Assembly: GCA_014529385.2 (NCBI GenBank)
Contig: CM043954.1
Span: forward strand, 92,655,747 to 92,719,746
Source of the DNA: Adiantum capillus-veneris
Taxonomy: Eukaryota; Streptophyta; Polypodiopsida; Polypodiales; Pteridaceae
Length of the DNA: 64,000 nt
Reading direction: 5' to 3'
In this document: positions 1 through 12,220 of the stretch, in pieces
Numbering within the stretch: position 1 is the first letter of the stretch
Layout of the letters: each line of letters starts with the position of its first letter
Position numbers and translations under genes: made by a program
Notes under the pieces: model-generated
Told to the model about the DNA's origin: nothing
What the model saw: the letters and a program-made list of their open reading frames with translations, nothing else
Databases searched by the model: none

Positions 1-1448
1 CATAATCCAATGTGGAGCCATGTGCAAATGAGGGATCCTTCTCACTCCAATGCTGGTAGTGTTTCATTAACCTCCACACCTAGTTCTCCTTTGTGGAGTG
101 ATGAACTGCAAAGATGGAAGAATTTATCCATCAATAATGGGTACCTACGCCACAACGGACACGGACATTCGATGCCGAATTCTTTATGAATGTCACAATA
201 GTCCAAGTGCAGGGCACCTAGGCCTTAGAATGACTTATGCTTTTGTAAGAGGAAAATTTTACTGGCCAGGTTTACATGGCTTTATTCAAGACTACGTCTT
301 GCATTGCCAAAAATATCAAGTTAACAAAGCAGAGCACCTGAAGGCAGGAGGACTCTTACATCCTTTGGAGATTCGTAATGGAAAATGGAAAAGTTATCTA
401 TATGGATTTCATTGTGGGTTTACCAATCACTGTACGAGGTCATGAATTGGTATGGGTGGTCGTAGACCAGTTGACTAAACTATGCAAGTTTATTCCAACC
501 AAGTCAACATTAAAACTCCATAGATAGCTAAGTTATTTGTGGACAATATCTACAAGTTGTATGGATTGCCAAGTAACATTGTAAGTGATCGTGATCCCAA
601 GTTCAACATTCATTTTTGGAGGGTTGTGTTTAAACAATTGGGTACACAACTCAACCTAAGTACAACAGATCACCTTGAAACAGATGGTCAAACTAAACGA
701 GTTAACCAAGTGCTAGAGGATATGCTACAAGAATACATTAGCAAAAAATAAATAGACTAGGAAGATTATCTACCTCTTCTTGGGTTTGCTTACAACATTG
801 CTAAGCATGTCATGAGAGCTGGATTTAGTCCTTTCATGCTCATGTACAATTTTCAACCTAGGTCACCAGTTACGATGGGGTTGGCAACCAAAAAACTCCA
901 ATAGGTTAAGGATTTTATCTAAGACCATATGGATATGCTGAAACTCGCTTGTCAAAATGTACGACAAGCGTAGGAGTAGTATAAGAAGTATGCTGATGAG
1001 AAACGTCAGTAAGTTACCTTCACTGGAGGGGAAGAGGTATTTTTGCGTATGCCAGAGCATTCAAAAAGTCTAAAGACTGGGCCAACACCTAAATTATCTC
1101 TAAGATATTGTGGGTCTTTCAAGGTACTCAAGTAAGTAGGTGATTGAGCTTACAAACTCTCATTACCGGAACATTCTTGTATTCATCCGGTATTTCATGT
1201 AAGTCGTTTACTTAAATGCTTGCATGGGACAATCATGTTACTTACCAACAGATTTTGGTCAAGTTCAACCTCCCACCCAAACAAACCTAAAAGTATTTTG
1301 GACTATCATGATTTATATATGCGTCATCATGTACATTGACAAGCTTTAGCCAAGTGGAAAGATCGACTTGAAGAAGGTTCCACTTGGGAAACCATTAGTG
1401 TTCTTAAAAAGAAGTTTATCACTTTTATTTTTAAGGACAAAAACACTT
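1..1448 (+). pseudogene. Chromovirus pol remnant: integrase and chromodomain
   Basis: Decayed 3' end of a Ty3/gypsy pol gene. Order seen: an H2C2 zinc-binding segment (about 180-330; H..H..C pattern with the second Cys changed, HCQKYQ), the integrase core (first Asp in VVDQLTK near 459, second Asp in SDRDPKF near 589), the C-terminal domain (about 770-1250) and a degenerate chromodomain (about 1310-1435, LAKWKDRLEEGSTWE). The position of the third catalytic residue reads GQTKRVNQ, where the family has GQTERVNQ, so the catalytic Glu is Lys (AAA at 695-697). At least two frame changes and several stops break it. Chromodomains in this group guide integration into marked chromatin. The 5' part lies outside the window. 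The family is certain; its exact clade is not. Confidence 0.85.
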
Positions 1449-1462
1449 CTCCAAGGGGGGAG
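1449..1462 (+). other. Polypurine tract of the chromovirus remnant
   Basis: The run CTCCAAGGGGGGAG directly follows the end of the chromodomain reading frame. This is where a plus-strand priming polypurine tract is expected, just before the 3' LTR. Confidence 0.6.
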
Positions 1463-1690
1463 TAATCTCAGGCCAATGGTCACCCTGGAGATCAAGGGCG
1501 GGTTTCTAGTGGAGAAGGGATCCTAGGAAAAGTGGCTATAAAGGGAGGTTGGGCGGAGGATCTAGCATGGCAGTCCTAGTATATTACATCAAGCCAAAGA
1601 TAGCTAGACAACACCTCTCTCTCAGCACATCACTCATCAAGGGGCAGAAAGATTATTATATTTTGGCCTTGAGGATTTGCAACACATAGT
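1463..1690 (+). other. Probable 3' LTR remnant
   Basis: Follows the polypurine tract and should be the start of the element's 3' LTR. No second LTR copy is in the window, so the end cannot be fixed and the TG start is not clear (it reads TAATCTCAGG). Confidence 0.35.
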
Positions 1691-1880
1691 TAGCACCAAG
1701 TTATGCTAGTTACCATAAATGCTACTACATATGCTAGTTAGCATACATGCTAGTTATGCTACGTAAGTTGGATAGCATAGTGGCTATGGTGGTGAGCATA
1801 CCCAGTTATGCTAGTTAGCATACATGGTACTCTGTATGCTAGCTAGCACACCCAGTTATGCTAGTTAGCATACATGGGTT
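1691..1880 (+). repeat. Clustered near-palindromic ATGCTAGTTAGCAT repeats
   Basis: Full or partial copies of ATGCTAGTTAGCATACATG occur repeatedly, for example near 1731, 1810, 1835 and 1859. Each core is a near-perfect inverted repeat (ATGCTA, two bases, TAGCAT). Unit spacing is irregular (about 25-80 bp). It may lie inside the chromovirus LTR. Confidence 0.75.
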
Positions 1881-2694
1881 TTGATTTTCTTGCAAGGTTC
1901 CTTTGGAGAGCTTTTTTGAGAAATGAATATTTTTTGCGAGATTCTCCATTATTGAGGGGATTTTTTATAAATAGCATACCACTATCAAGGCTTCTATAAA
2001 TCATGGAGGAAAAAATATAAGCGACAATTTATACAAACCATCAAAAGTATGGTTAGGTGATCCCCATGTTCTACAATCCCCTCCATATTAGTGAAGACAA
2101 GCTAATGGTATTAGTTATTTCATGAGATCCTCTAGGAAGTTAATTTCCTCTTGCCAATATTTTGACAATCCATTACCTCTTTGGATATCAAAGACATTGT
2201 ATTTTCTAGTTATTCTCACAATAAAATATCTTTATATCAGAACCCTTGAGACAAAAAATGTAGAGAATTGCTAGACTTATCATTGGGGATCATGCACTTA
2301 TACACGTTTGAAGGAGAAATAAATTTACAAGATTCCAATTTAGTGTATTTATGTGTGCTCCATGCAAACAAAACATGGGAGTATTATCTAATGAACTACT
2401 CAAAGGGTTACATATCCTTACAAAAACAAATGCCATTTGATAGAACTCCTTACCTCAAGCAAGCTTTACGAAAGCTTAAATATGGGCACAAACTTCTTTT
2501 CTTTGAGGATGTGACAACATATTTGACACATATTCTTGCGATAGTGCATGTTTCTATATGACTATATCCTCATTCTTATGTTATCCTACTACTTGCAAGT
2601 AGAAAAAATAGAGATGTTTACATGAAAGATAAGGCTTCCCTTCACCTTTTCTCTCTGCATGAAATGTGGACATGTACACCAAAGTTCTATCTTA
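1881..2694. other. Unassigned DNA with one orphan ORF
   Basis: No recognisable feature. A 97-codon plus-strand ORF at 2268-2561 has even amino-acid use but no motif I can name and no ATG at its first codon. It could be chance or the remnant of an unknown gene. The stretch is cut by the insertion of Element 1 at 2699 and continues at 10622. Confidence 0.3.
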
Positions 2695-2699
2695 ATGTG

Positions 2700-3478
2700 T
2701 GTTGACGGGCGAGCGTCAACGACATGCATTATGCTTCCATTGGTGTGTACACATATGTGTATGCATATATTTTTGTATTTACGGGCTCCACAGTGGGTTC
2801 CAAGTTGTACATTGATGATTAAATGAGCCTAGATACTTGTAGCATGTTATACATTTTTTGGCCGGCCGCCTATTTTTAAAAGTCCTTGTAGATAAGTCAA
2901 TTCACAAGATGTGAAAGGGCATTCTTAGAGAAGAGAGTGTGAGGGAGTGTGGACAAGAAGAAGAGGAGTGGCTATGGAGCTTGGATCTTCCACATCATAT
3001 GTAGTGGTCATTGGGATTAATGGAAGCTAAGTTCTCTCTACTTTCTCTTGTCTTTCAAGCTTATGTGTGTTAATGGTGTATGATTAGTGTTAATCTTCTC
3101 TTCTCTCTCAAGTTTTCCCTCTTGTTTGAGCATTCTTGATTCACATGTGTGCTAGATTAGAGTGTGTGTGTACGTGGGCTGCATACATTTCTCTCATTAG
3201 GCTTCTTTGTGTATGCTTAATGTGTGATTAGAGTGAGATTAGAGCAAAGGCATACACCATTGTCTGCATGATTAGAGGTTAGAGTGTAGATTGAGAGTTT
3301 GTGTGCATGGATCTTGCTTTATCGGCTTTCCCTCTTCTCCTCTCTTGCTTTACAACTCTTCCTAGAGTCCTCATTCCGTCACATTAGGCGCATCCATGCC
3401 TCCATGCACTAGCCGGGTTCCGATCCACCGGATTGACATTATGTCGGTGGGTTGTGCGCTGTGCTATGACCGCCAACA
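2700..3478 (+). repeat. Element 1 5' LTR
   Basis: 779 bp, TG...CA, nearly the same as 9827-10616. It opens with a short hairpin: GTTGACG at 2701-2707 and its complement CGTCAAC at 2714-2720. It lacks a small insertion (TGTGTGTGCT-like, near 10360) present in the 3' copy. Confidence 0.93.
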
Positions 3479-3479
3479 T

Positions 3480-3497
3480 TGGCGCCGCTGTCGGGGA
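3480..3497 (+). other. Element 1 primer-binding site
   Basis: TGGCGCCGCTGTCGGGGA begins two bases after the 5' LTR. It closely resembles the TGGCGCCGTTGCCGGGGA primer-binding site common in plant Ty3/gypsy elements. Confidence 0.85.
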
Positions 3498-3984
3498 TCG
3501 AGCGCCTAAGCTAGAGGATCACCCGTGTGATGGTTTGAGTTTATAATTTTCATTAGGATTAGGTATTGGTGATGGTGAATGGTTGATTTGTGATGAGATT
3601 TTGTTAAAAAAGTTGTGTGTAATTTTCATGTTTTCTCTTCATTTTCACTAATTGATCACTAATTTACTACTAATCCGCTAACAATTGAAGTGTTTTACAT
3701 GTTTATGTGCCTAATTAAAGGCTTGTGCATCACTCTTACGGGTTGAAATTTCATCAATTTTTCATGATTTGAGTGATTAGAAAGTGTGTAATTATGGATG
3801 ATTTATGCTAATTTTGATGTCTAATTACTAACTAATCTTGTGTGTTTTTTTGGTGCTATACATGAATGAATCTCTAATTGGATGTTTTGCCTTCATGATT
3901 ATTTGTTTGATTTGAAGAAAAATGATGCTACACATGATGCTTTGTGATTGGTGCTTGTAGGTGGAGATGCGGTGAAGCGGTTAC

Positions 3985-4086
<102 letters not shown>

Positions 4087-4757
4087 GTAATCGTCAATTG
4101 AAGTGGAGAAATCAACGCGATTCTTGTTGTAATCTGAGTGCATTAACCCACTTTAAAATCTGAAATTAAAGTGCAGGTTTGAGAATTGATTAGGTGCACT
4201 TAATCGGTGCAAATCTATGTGCACTAGTGTATGCCAACGTGAGGACAAATGTGTACAAATTGGTGCTTGTTTTTTGGCAATTTTGATGCTAATGTGTTTG
4301 ATGCAAAACCATTGATTGATTATGGTCATTATGTTGATATGGTTTATGTTTTTTGATTGCCAATTTTGCACCGAAATGCTGCCCAATTTTTGGTAGAATG
4401 TGTGTGCATTGATTAGCGATTAGTGCTTGATTATGCGTGTGTGTGTGCACACTTAATTGGGCTTGTAATTGATTGCAAATTGATGTGAAATTGGATGAAT
4501 TGCAAAGTTCAAAGTGTGATGATCAATGTATATGCTTAATTTTGCTTAATTCTATTGCTAATTATGCTAATTTTTAGTCAAAATTAGGCAAAAAGAGAAG
4601 CAAAAATTGACCTAATTTAGATGCAAAATGCATTAAAAATTGATTTTGGGTGTGATTTTGAAGTGTTAATTGCAAAAAAATATTCACCAAATTGAGAGCG
4701 TACGCACTTCACGACCTATTTTTAGCTTTGCATGCGCATAGGTCTCACTTCTCGGAA

Positions 4758-4978
4758 CAGTGTGTGCACTTACTTGATTTAGGTGTGTGTGCATTTACTT
4801 AAATTGGGTGTGTGTGTGCACTTACTTGATTTAGGTGTGTGTGCATTTACTTAAATTGGGTGTGTGTGTGCACTTACTTAAATTGGGTGTGTGTGTGCAC
4901 TTACTTGATTTAGGTGTGTGTGCATTTACTTAAATTGGGTGTGTGTGTGCACTTACTTGATTTAAGTGTGTGCATCAT
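4758..4978 (+). repeat. 27-bp minisatellite
   Basis: About eight copies of a unit of roughly 27 bp, GTGTGTGTGCACTTACTT plus GATTTAGGT or AAATTGGGT. The two variants mostly alternate, giving a 53-54-bp higher-order period. Confidence 0.9.
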
Positions 4979-5505
4979 TTAAGAGGGGTGTGTGCCATCC
5001 TCAATTTGGGTGTGTGTAAAGTGTAGTGCACAAGCAAACAAAGGGAGTGGGGGTCAAGCACATGTGCATGCTTGCTTTTAGGTGTGTGGAAAGGGAGTAA
5101 AGTCAACAAAAGACAAGGCATGTGAGGAAAGAATTTAAGTGAGAGAAAGAGAAACAAAGTCAACAAAGATAATAAAAAGAGTGTGTGCATGGGCGTCCGA
5201 ATTTAAAAAAACCCACAAAAAAACAAACTTTAAAAAAGAAAACTTGAAAAAAAAATATGATTTTTTTCTTTCTTTCTTTGCTTCTCACATATATTCCACA
5301 CGCATCACACGCCCCACATACTCGACGCTCGCGCGCATGTACACACGATTAGACACATTTAGAGCAGATACGTCCGAGAGTTAGGTTTTGCCAGATTTGA
5401 GTCCGATTGTACGCATAAACCTTGATATAGTGCAGATTTTGATTTTAGTCTACACTCAACGAGTTGACGAGGTTTAGAGGCCTATCACACGCTGAGAGCG
5501 CACAT

Positions 5506-8500
5506 ATGATGGACATGACCACTTCGTGCTCTGAGTACACATTGCTCACACTTGTAGGCGAGCACAGAGGCTGACCCTTTTACAGGGACACGAACACGTA
5601 TGGACATTTGTAGGCGAGCACAGAGGCTGACTCTTTTACAGGGACACGAACACGTATGGACATTTCTTTGTCCAGTGCCGCGCCTCCTTTGGCCCCACAC
5701 AGACATTCCAGGTGGTGCGAGTCCTTCCTGATGACACGCAGAATGGCACATTTAGAGATGACTATCGCGCCACGTATGTGGTCGACCATTTGATTAGGCT
5801 AGAGGAGATAGAGCTAGTACACGCAGATGATTTTCTTGAGGCCTTCGATCATCCTGTGCAGGTTACATTACAACGGGTAGGTTCTCGAGTGATCTATATA
5901 GATAGTGCTCAGCGCATATATCGATTAGAGTGTCGCACTTCTAGTAGATGCCTATCCACAGATGTTGTGACACTAGTTGGCGAGCCTAAAGACAGATGCT
6001 ACATGAGCACCACAGGCACTGAGCTTTACTTTTTGACTTGTGGATTGCCGTGGATCCTCGACTGACCCTGCGCCCTACTTTGAGTAGGAGTGCCTTACCT
6101 CCTTTAGACACAGTGCCACCACCCACATCACTTAGGAAATCACCGCCAGGATTCTCCTCACCTAGACTTGATTTGCCACCAAGCGTTTCGAGCTATCACG
6201 AGTCTAGAGCGATGTACACGGCGATTGCTAGCACTTTGCGTACCACTCAGAGTGAGCCATAGATAGAGACCTAGAGCCTTCGAGACACGTACTTTAGAGA
6301 GTCTCAACCTCAACACCTTGCACCATCTAGAGACCCATGCCAGCCTTTGATGACACAGATTAGAGAGCATACGAGAGAGTCTATGACGACCACATCACCC
6401 CAGTTGGGAGCACCAGAGGTAGGGCCCGGTAGATCACCCATTGTAGATGTGAGTGCCCCTAGACCACTGACCCCCACCCTTCAGATACTGTCCGAGACCA
6501 AAGAGACTAGGGATAGCATGAGAGATATAGATGGTCAGATCTTGCATATAGTAGGCCGATCTCCACGAGGGGTTGCATATTATGTTGACACTTATGATCA
6601 CCCCTTTGTGAGGCTAGACACCCCGCAGTGCATGATGTCTACACCTAGGCAGATTGTGAGAGCCTACTCACAGGCCGATAGAGCAGTTTTTATTGATGAG
6701 CTCAGAGAGCAGTATCTATTGATTGAGACCCTTGATTTTGATGTCATTGAGCGAGCACACCCAGATGACAGCCTAGACACACAGACACATCCTAGGCTAG
6801 TGGAGCTTCAGAGAGTGGACCAGACCGTGACCTATCTAGATGAGCTTGGTCGTAGGTACAGACGCCTGACAAGCGGTGGATCCAGAGATCCAGCCCGCCT
6901 TCTTGCATATTTGATAAGAGATCCACGTGAGCGAGTTTATAGGGATGTCGATCATGCAGTATATGTTTTGACTATAGGTCTACCCTACTCCCCTCGACTT
7001 AGACATGATGATTTATGTTTACCCACGACGACCACGCTAGCTCCACAGCTATCGAGAGCTCCGAGTCCTCGAGAGACACCACTAGAGAGATCACCTCCTA
7101 GGCTTCTTTTGTCACGTCGTATTCTACCACCTTGGGAGATGCCAGATGAGGATGATAGTGTGCCACGAGAGATAGCTCCAGCACTTAGCCTGCCACCACA
7201 GGTAGAGACCTTGAGACTAGAGCCCAGTCAGAGTATTGTTAGGGAGCCTACACCACCTACCACACTTATCCACGAGACTTCCAACACACATCGAGAGATC
7301 TCACAGAGCCATAGAGTGAGTGACTCCGATGGCTTTGTTATAGATGAGACCACTCCACAGATTCTAGCTGCCCTTGAGCATCCTTGTTTACATCTGCCGA
7401 CCTCATAGAGGCCCTTAGAGATAGTTGTCGAGCTAGAGCCATCTACGAGAGTAGATCCCCCTATGAGAGAAGATGCAGAGCCGACAACATCGCTATCCCA
7501 CTCTTTTAGGTTGCATAGCGGTGTCATAGCCAGTGAGTCACAGAGAGAGTAGACACCACATATAGATGTTGCCCTAGTGCCATCTACGAGTGCCGATTCA
7601 CGATCAGATCAACCGATTGAGCGGAGACCAGCCATGAGTCGTACTTTTCTAGATCAGGTTCCTAGAGACCACATTACTGACACCACAGAGATAGAGGTTA
7701 CACCATAGATACATGGACGTACACGGACTAGAGTGACCTCTACTGACACCCTATGTAGGGATACGATAGCACCTGCTAGACTTGTTTGGAGACCATGTAC
7801 ACAGGCATCTCAGCCATGTGTAGAGCCTTCTCTAGGCAGAGGCTCTGCGACGATGAGGAGTGCCACTCAGGAGCGACACACGATAGATCAGGCACGTAGC
7901 TCTGCACGTAGAGCTTCTAGGACAACCCAATAGGTATTTGTTCCCCGTGACGAGATACATGCTAGATTTTTACCTTGTGATGACACGATTATATTTCTAA
8001 AGAGCCATATGACCGACGACGGACTTTCACATGGTTGGCTCACATCTAGACGGTCACTTGAGGCACATGATTACTTTGAGGGACAAAGACATGTTTGGGT
8101 ACCTAGGCCACGAGCGGTAGCACACCGAGTGCATACAAGATCATACCCTAGAGCGAGACCTCCACGAGCTAGATGTCGAGAGATGAGACTACCCCTAGAG
8201 AGGTCGGTACCTTCACAACAGATAGTATGTCCTAGAGCTAGATGCACATGTAGACACGCTAGGAGAGCTCAGACTGACATCTCTACGAGAGCGCGAGCAT
8301 TGCAGATTTGGCTACCAAAGAGCCTTCCACAGAGTATTCGAGTAGAGGCTGATGCCCACCCTACGACCATTCCTTGTGCTGTTGAGCAGACTTTACATAT
8401 GGAGCTAGGTGTTAGCCAGCCCTTGACTATTAGAGATCGAGCTAAGAGATTGCAGATCATGCTTCATGGTGAGATCTCTCTCTTGACTCCTAGTTTCATG

Positions 8501-8524
8501 AGATTTGAGATTTGTACACATTGA
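5506..8524 (+). pseudogene. Element 1 novel repeat-protein ORF, broken
   Basis: No family recognised. Reading starts at two ATGs (5506, 5509) and ends at TGA 8522, close to 1000 codons. Breaks: TGA 5572, a 56-bp tandem duplication (5552-5663), a 1-nt frameshift near 6045-6060, and six in-frame TAGs (6260, 6272, 7406, 7550, 7706, 7931). The N-terminal half has two homologous blocks (5548-6062 and about 6530-6990). Each block has about four short units with the pattern hydrophobic-x-D around YID or FID, then Y/F-x-x-L; compare RVIYIDSAQRIYRL with QTVTYLDELGRRYRRL. Both blocks end in GLPW or GLPY. A Pro/Ser/Arg-rich linker follows each block (6065-6260; 7010-7400). The tail (7940-8524) is Arg-rich with HVWVPRP and IWLPKSL. 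The units look like beta hairpins, but that is inference. A gag-like or nucleic-acid-binding role is possible but unproven. Confidence 0.72.
5552..5663 (+). repeat. 56-bp tandem duplication in the Element 1 ORF
   Basis: Two copies (5552-5607, 5608-5663) of TTGTAGGCGAGCACAGAGG..., differing by one C/T. Because 56 is not a multiple of three, the duplication shifts the reading frame and is one of the lesions of the ORF. Confidence 0.93.
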
Positions 8525-8551
8525 TATGTGCACTAGATTTATGTGCGTATA

Positions 8552-8591
8552 CCAGAGGCATTTTTTTCCCTTTTGGGTTTTTTCCCTCTGG
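8552..8591 (+). other. Hairpin just after the Element 1 ORF
   Basis: CCAGAGG (8552-8558) pairs with CCTCTGG (8585-8591) around a T-rich loop, 28 bases after the stop codon. Its function is unknown. Confidence 0.4.
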
Positions 8592-9814
8592 ATATCCAGG
8601 TTTTAGACCCTAGCTTAGATGTTTTATTTTATTATTCTGTGACTTTTGTTATTTTATCTTGCTACTGACATACCTCTTGGAGGTACAGTGCTTTTGTTGA
8701 TCTTTTGATGCAGCACGTAGACAGACATTAGCTTGCCCATGGAGATTGGACAACCATGTAGACATGATGTATCTCCAGACACGAGGAGCTTCCATGACAT
8801 CGACCTCTTCATCGAGCCCATGCACATGTGTACTCCTTCCTATGCTATATGGTTTTGTACATTTATATTTGTTGGTTGTGGCTTCTTCTTGGTTTGATTA
8901 AGTGCATTCAATTATGTTTTATTATCTTCCATTAAATATGTATAAACTTGTCCTTTCTTTAGTTCATTGACTTAGAGTTTAGTTTTATTGATGAGCCTTG
9001 AGGTTAGGAGGCCGTGACTTTAGGTTAACTCATTTACTTGACTACTATTCCTAGTTGGTAAAATTATTTGAGTGTTTGAAACCTTATGAGTGTTTTCAGC
9101 ATAGAGAGGCTTTCTCACCCAAATAACAAAGAACACTATTGAAAATACAAAGGAAATGGAAGAAAAACAAAATTGCCACAAGTGTAAAAGCTTAAGCTGG
9201 AAGAGAAATCCTGGCTTGATTTGGTACTTCACGCACATGTATTGCCTATGGTACTAGAGCCCTAGAGGTTCCCAGTGTGGGTGCTTTTCTTTGAGAAGAA
9301 AAAAGCTCCGGGTATTCAAATAAGCACACACGTCAAATGATTTTGCAAAATGTGAAAAATAACAAATGAAAAGCAAGAAAAATGAAATGAGAAAGACTTC
9401 CATTGAGCTTCAAGTAAAAAAAATTCAAGCTTTTGTTTCGAGTTGTGAGAGTTAGTTAGCTAATCTATGACAGACATAATTAGGGAATCTTGCATTGGGA
9501 TAAATTTACTAACTTAGCTAGTACTAGAGTAAATGTTTTAACCCTTAGTCGTAGCTAACTAATTGATAGACTCATTCATAAGCCCAAAACTCTTGATTAA
9601 TTAATTTCAGCAAGTGCAATTTATTTTTCCTTAATGGCAGTGTAACATTTCATAATTCTTTGCATTTACTCATTACTACATGTGCTTTGCCTTTTCCTTA
9701 TGCCTTATCACCATATATTTGAGCTTGCTACCTCATCCACCTTTTTCTTTTTGCAGGCACATTCTTTCTCAAGCATCTACCACGACATGGCTTTGTCGGG
9801 GACGAAAAAGCTTC
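8592..9814 (+). other. Element 1 3' untranslated interior
   Basis: AT-rich, no coding signal on either strand that I can support. It runs up to the polypurine tract. Confidence 0.5.
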
Positions 9815-9826
9815 GGGAGGGGAGAG
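9815..9826 (+). other. Element 1 polypurine tract
   Basis: GGGAGGGGAGAG lies directly before the 3' LTR start TGTTGAC. Confidence 0.85.
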
Positions 9827-10616
9827 TGTTGACGGGCGAGCGTCAACGACATGCATTATGCTTCCATTGGTGTGGACACATATGTGTATGCATATATTTT
9901 TTGTATCTACGGGCTGCACAGTGGGTTCCAAGTTGTACATTGATGATTAGATGAGCCTAGATACCTGCAGCATGTTATACATTTTTTGGCCGGCCGCCCA
10001 TTTTTAAAAGCCCTTGTAGATAAGTCAATTCACAAGATGTGAAAGGGCATTCTTAGAGAAGAGAGTGTGAGGGAGTGTGGAGAAGAAGAAGAGGAGTGGC
10101 TATGGAGCTTGGATCTTCCACATCATATGTAGTGGTCATTGGGATTAATGGAAGCTAAGTTCTCTCTACTTTCTCTTGTCTTTCAAGCTTATGTGTGTTA
10201 ATGGTGTATGATTAGTGTTAATATTCTCTTCTCTCTCAAGTTTTCCCTCTTGTTTGAGCATTCTTGCTTCACGCGTGTGCTAGATTAGATTGTGTGTGTA
10301 CGTGGGCTGCATACATTTCTCTCATTAGGCTTCTTTGTGTATGCTTAATGTGTGATTAGTGTGTGTGTGCTTGAGATTAGAGCAAAGGGATACACCATTG
10401 TCTGCATGATTAGAGAGTTAGAGTGTAGATTGAGAGTGTGTGTGCATGGATCTTGCTTTATCGGCTTTCCCTCTCTCCTCTCTTGCTTTACCCCTCTTCC
10501 TAGAGTCCTCATTCCATCACATTAGGTGCATCCATGCCTCCATGCACTAGAAGGGTTCCGATCCATCGGTTTGACATTATGTCGGTGGGTTGTGCGCTGT
10601 GCTATGACCGCCAACA
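9827..10616 (+). repeat. Element 1 3' LTR
   Basis: 790 bp, partner of 2700-3478, ending CCAACA and followed by the duplicated ATGTG. The terminal hairpin arms are GTTGACG (9828-9834) and CGTCAAC (9841-9847). Confidence 0.93.
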
Positions 10617-10621
10617 ATGTG

Positions 10622-12220
10622 CACAAAACATTCCTCTCTACTCTCACATGCCAAGTGAAAAACAGAAATTGGTGGGGGATCCATTGCACTCTCATTTACA
10701 GACTGTTGCTAGCATGGACTCAGCACTACAAACCCTCTTTTCTCCCTCTTGGGAAATTCCATGATGCCACTTGGTTGACCTCTTTATATTGATGGTAACA
10801 TCTTTTTCCCACTTGTCGCTCTCCATTTGGCTTGTTGCTTTCCTAGAGGATTCCCCTAACCCTACCACAAAAGGTGGATCATGCTTGACATCCACCTTGA
10901 AACTAGCCTTTATCAATTTCTCTATCTCTTGATGAACTTGGTTGCTCCCTTTTGTGAATATTTTTTTGCCTTGCCTTGAGGCCTTGTTTTTTGGATGCAT
11001 TGTATTGCTCCCTCCAAAACTTACTCTTCGTGCTAGTCCTTTGGTTTCAAGATGTCTACTCTCCATGACATACCCTAGGTGATGTGAGCATTGGTTGATT
11101 TTGATTGTCTCACCCTCTTTGGTTGGATAGTCTCCTTTTCTTCATGTAAATAGCTTGTTTTCTCATGCATAGGTATCCATAGGACAAAGAGTCACGGAAT
11201 ATGACATAAAAATAGTGAGAGTATTGATCACTTTTGGACGAAGCAAATACATTTATTCAAGAAAAAAAGATTAGTAGCCCCTTTAGTAAGGACTGTGTAA
11301 GATCCAATTGTGAAAGCGTGAGTAGTGCGACGTGATTTTTGGCCTGCTAAAGGCCTTAGTAACCATATGGGTGATGGTCACTCAAATTTATTTGCTTGAC
11401 ATGTGTCCCTTTAAAAATTGAAGAGAAAGAAAGGATTTCCTTTCAAATGCTATTTCCCAAAGATGCTTTCATTTTTTTTTTTGCATGCTGAAAAAGACTT
11501 TAAAGAACAAAGGATTAAAGAGTATGCATAGGAGTTTGATCCATAATGTGAAGTATTGATTTTTTAAAATTTTATACTCTCGCTTATACAGAGTCCTTTT
11601 ATTTAAAGACTTCACCAAGATTCATTTTATATAGTTTTTAAATTGATTTATTATTCTCTACTTATTAAATCTATCTTTTTTAATGAAAGCATTAATATAT
11701 TCTTTTGTTTTAGTTTTTAATGTGTTTTCTATTTTATTGATTTTATTTTATTTTTTTCATTTTATTTCGATTTCAAATAATAATGTGTAATGTGCACCTT
11801 TCACTTTATTAATTAAGTGGAGCTTTTCTTGATATATAAACCATTCGAGATTATGGTTGTGTTCATGAGAGCCGATGAAAGACATTAAAAAAGGAATGTG
11901 TCTTCACCATAGAGGTTGTCCATTGGCACAAAAGTAAATTATACTTCTCGAGCCCCATAAAAAAATTAGCAAGTCTTCCTCACCTCAGAAGAGCAGTTCT
12001 ATCGTCCACTTTCGAGCACAAAACGTGGATCGGTGTGATTGAATTGAATCCAACAACTACGTACTCATCAACAACACTACCACTACACTACAACTCATTG
12101 AACGTCAAAATCGTACATAATAAATTTTATAGAGCTACCTTCATCCCTTGTGAATGAAGAGAGAGGTGGAGGAAAGAGTACGAGGTTTTTACCACTGACT
12201 CTTGTGAATTTAGCTAGTGT
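10622..12220. other. Unassigned flank between Elements 1 and 2
   Basis: Continuation of the DNA interrupted at 2699. A 124-codon minus-strand ORF (10692-11066) is rich in Lys, Ser and Glu with no motif I recognise. From 11,100 on the sequence is AT-rich with no coding signal. Confidence 0.3.

Noticed and set aside
2268-2561. 97-codon ORF considered as a gene
   Set aside because: No ATG at its start, no recognised motif and no neighbour to support it; kept only as a note in the unassigned stretch.
10692-11066. 124-codon minus-strand ORF considered as a gene
   Set aside because: Low-complexity charged composition, no motif, and surrounded by AT-rich unassigned DNA.
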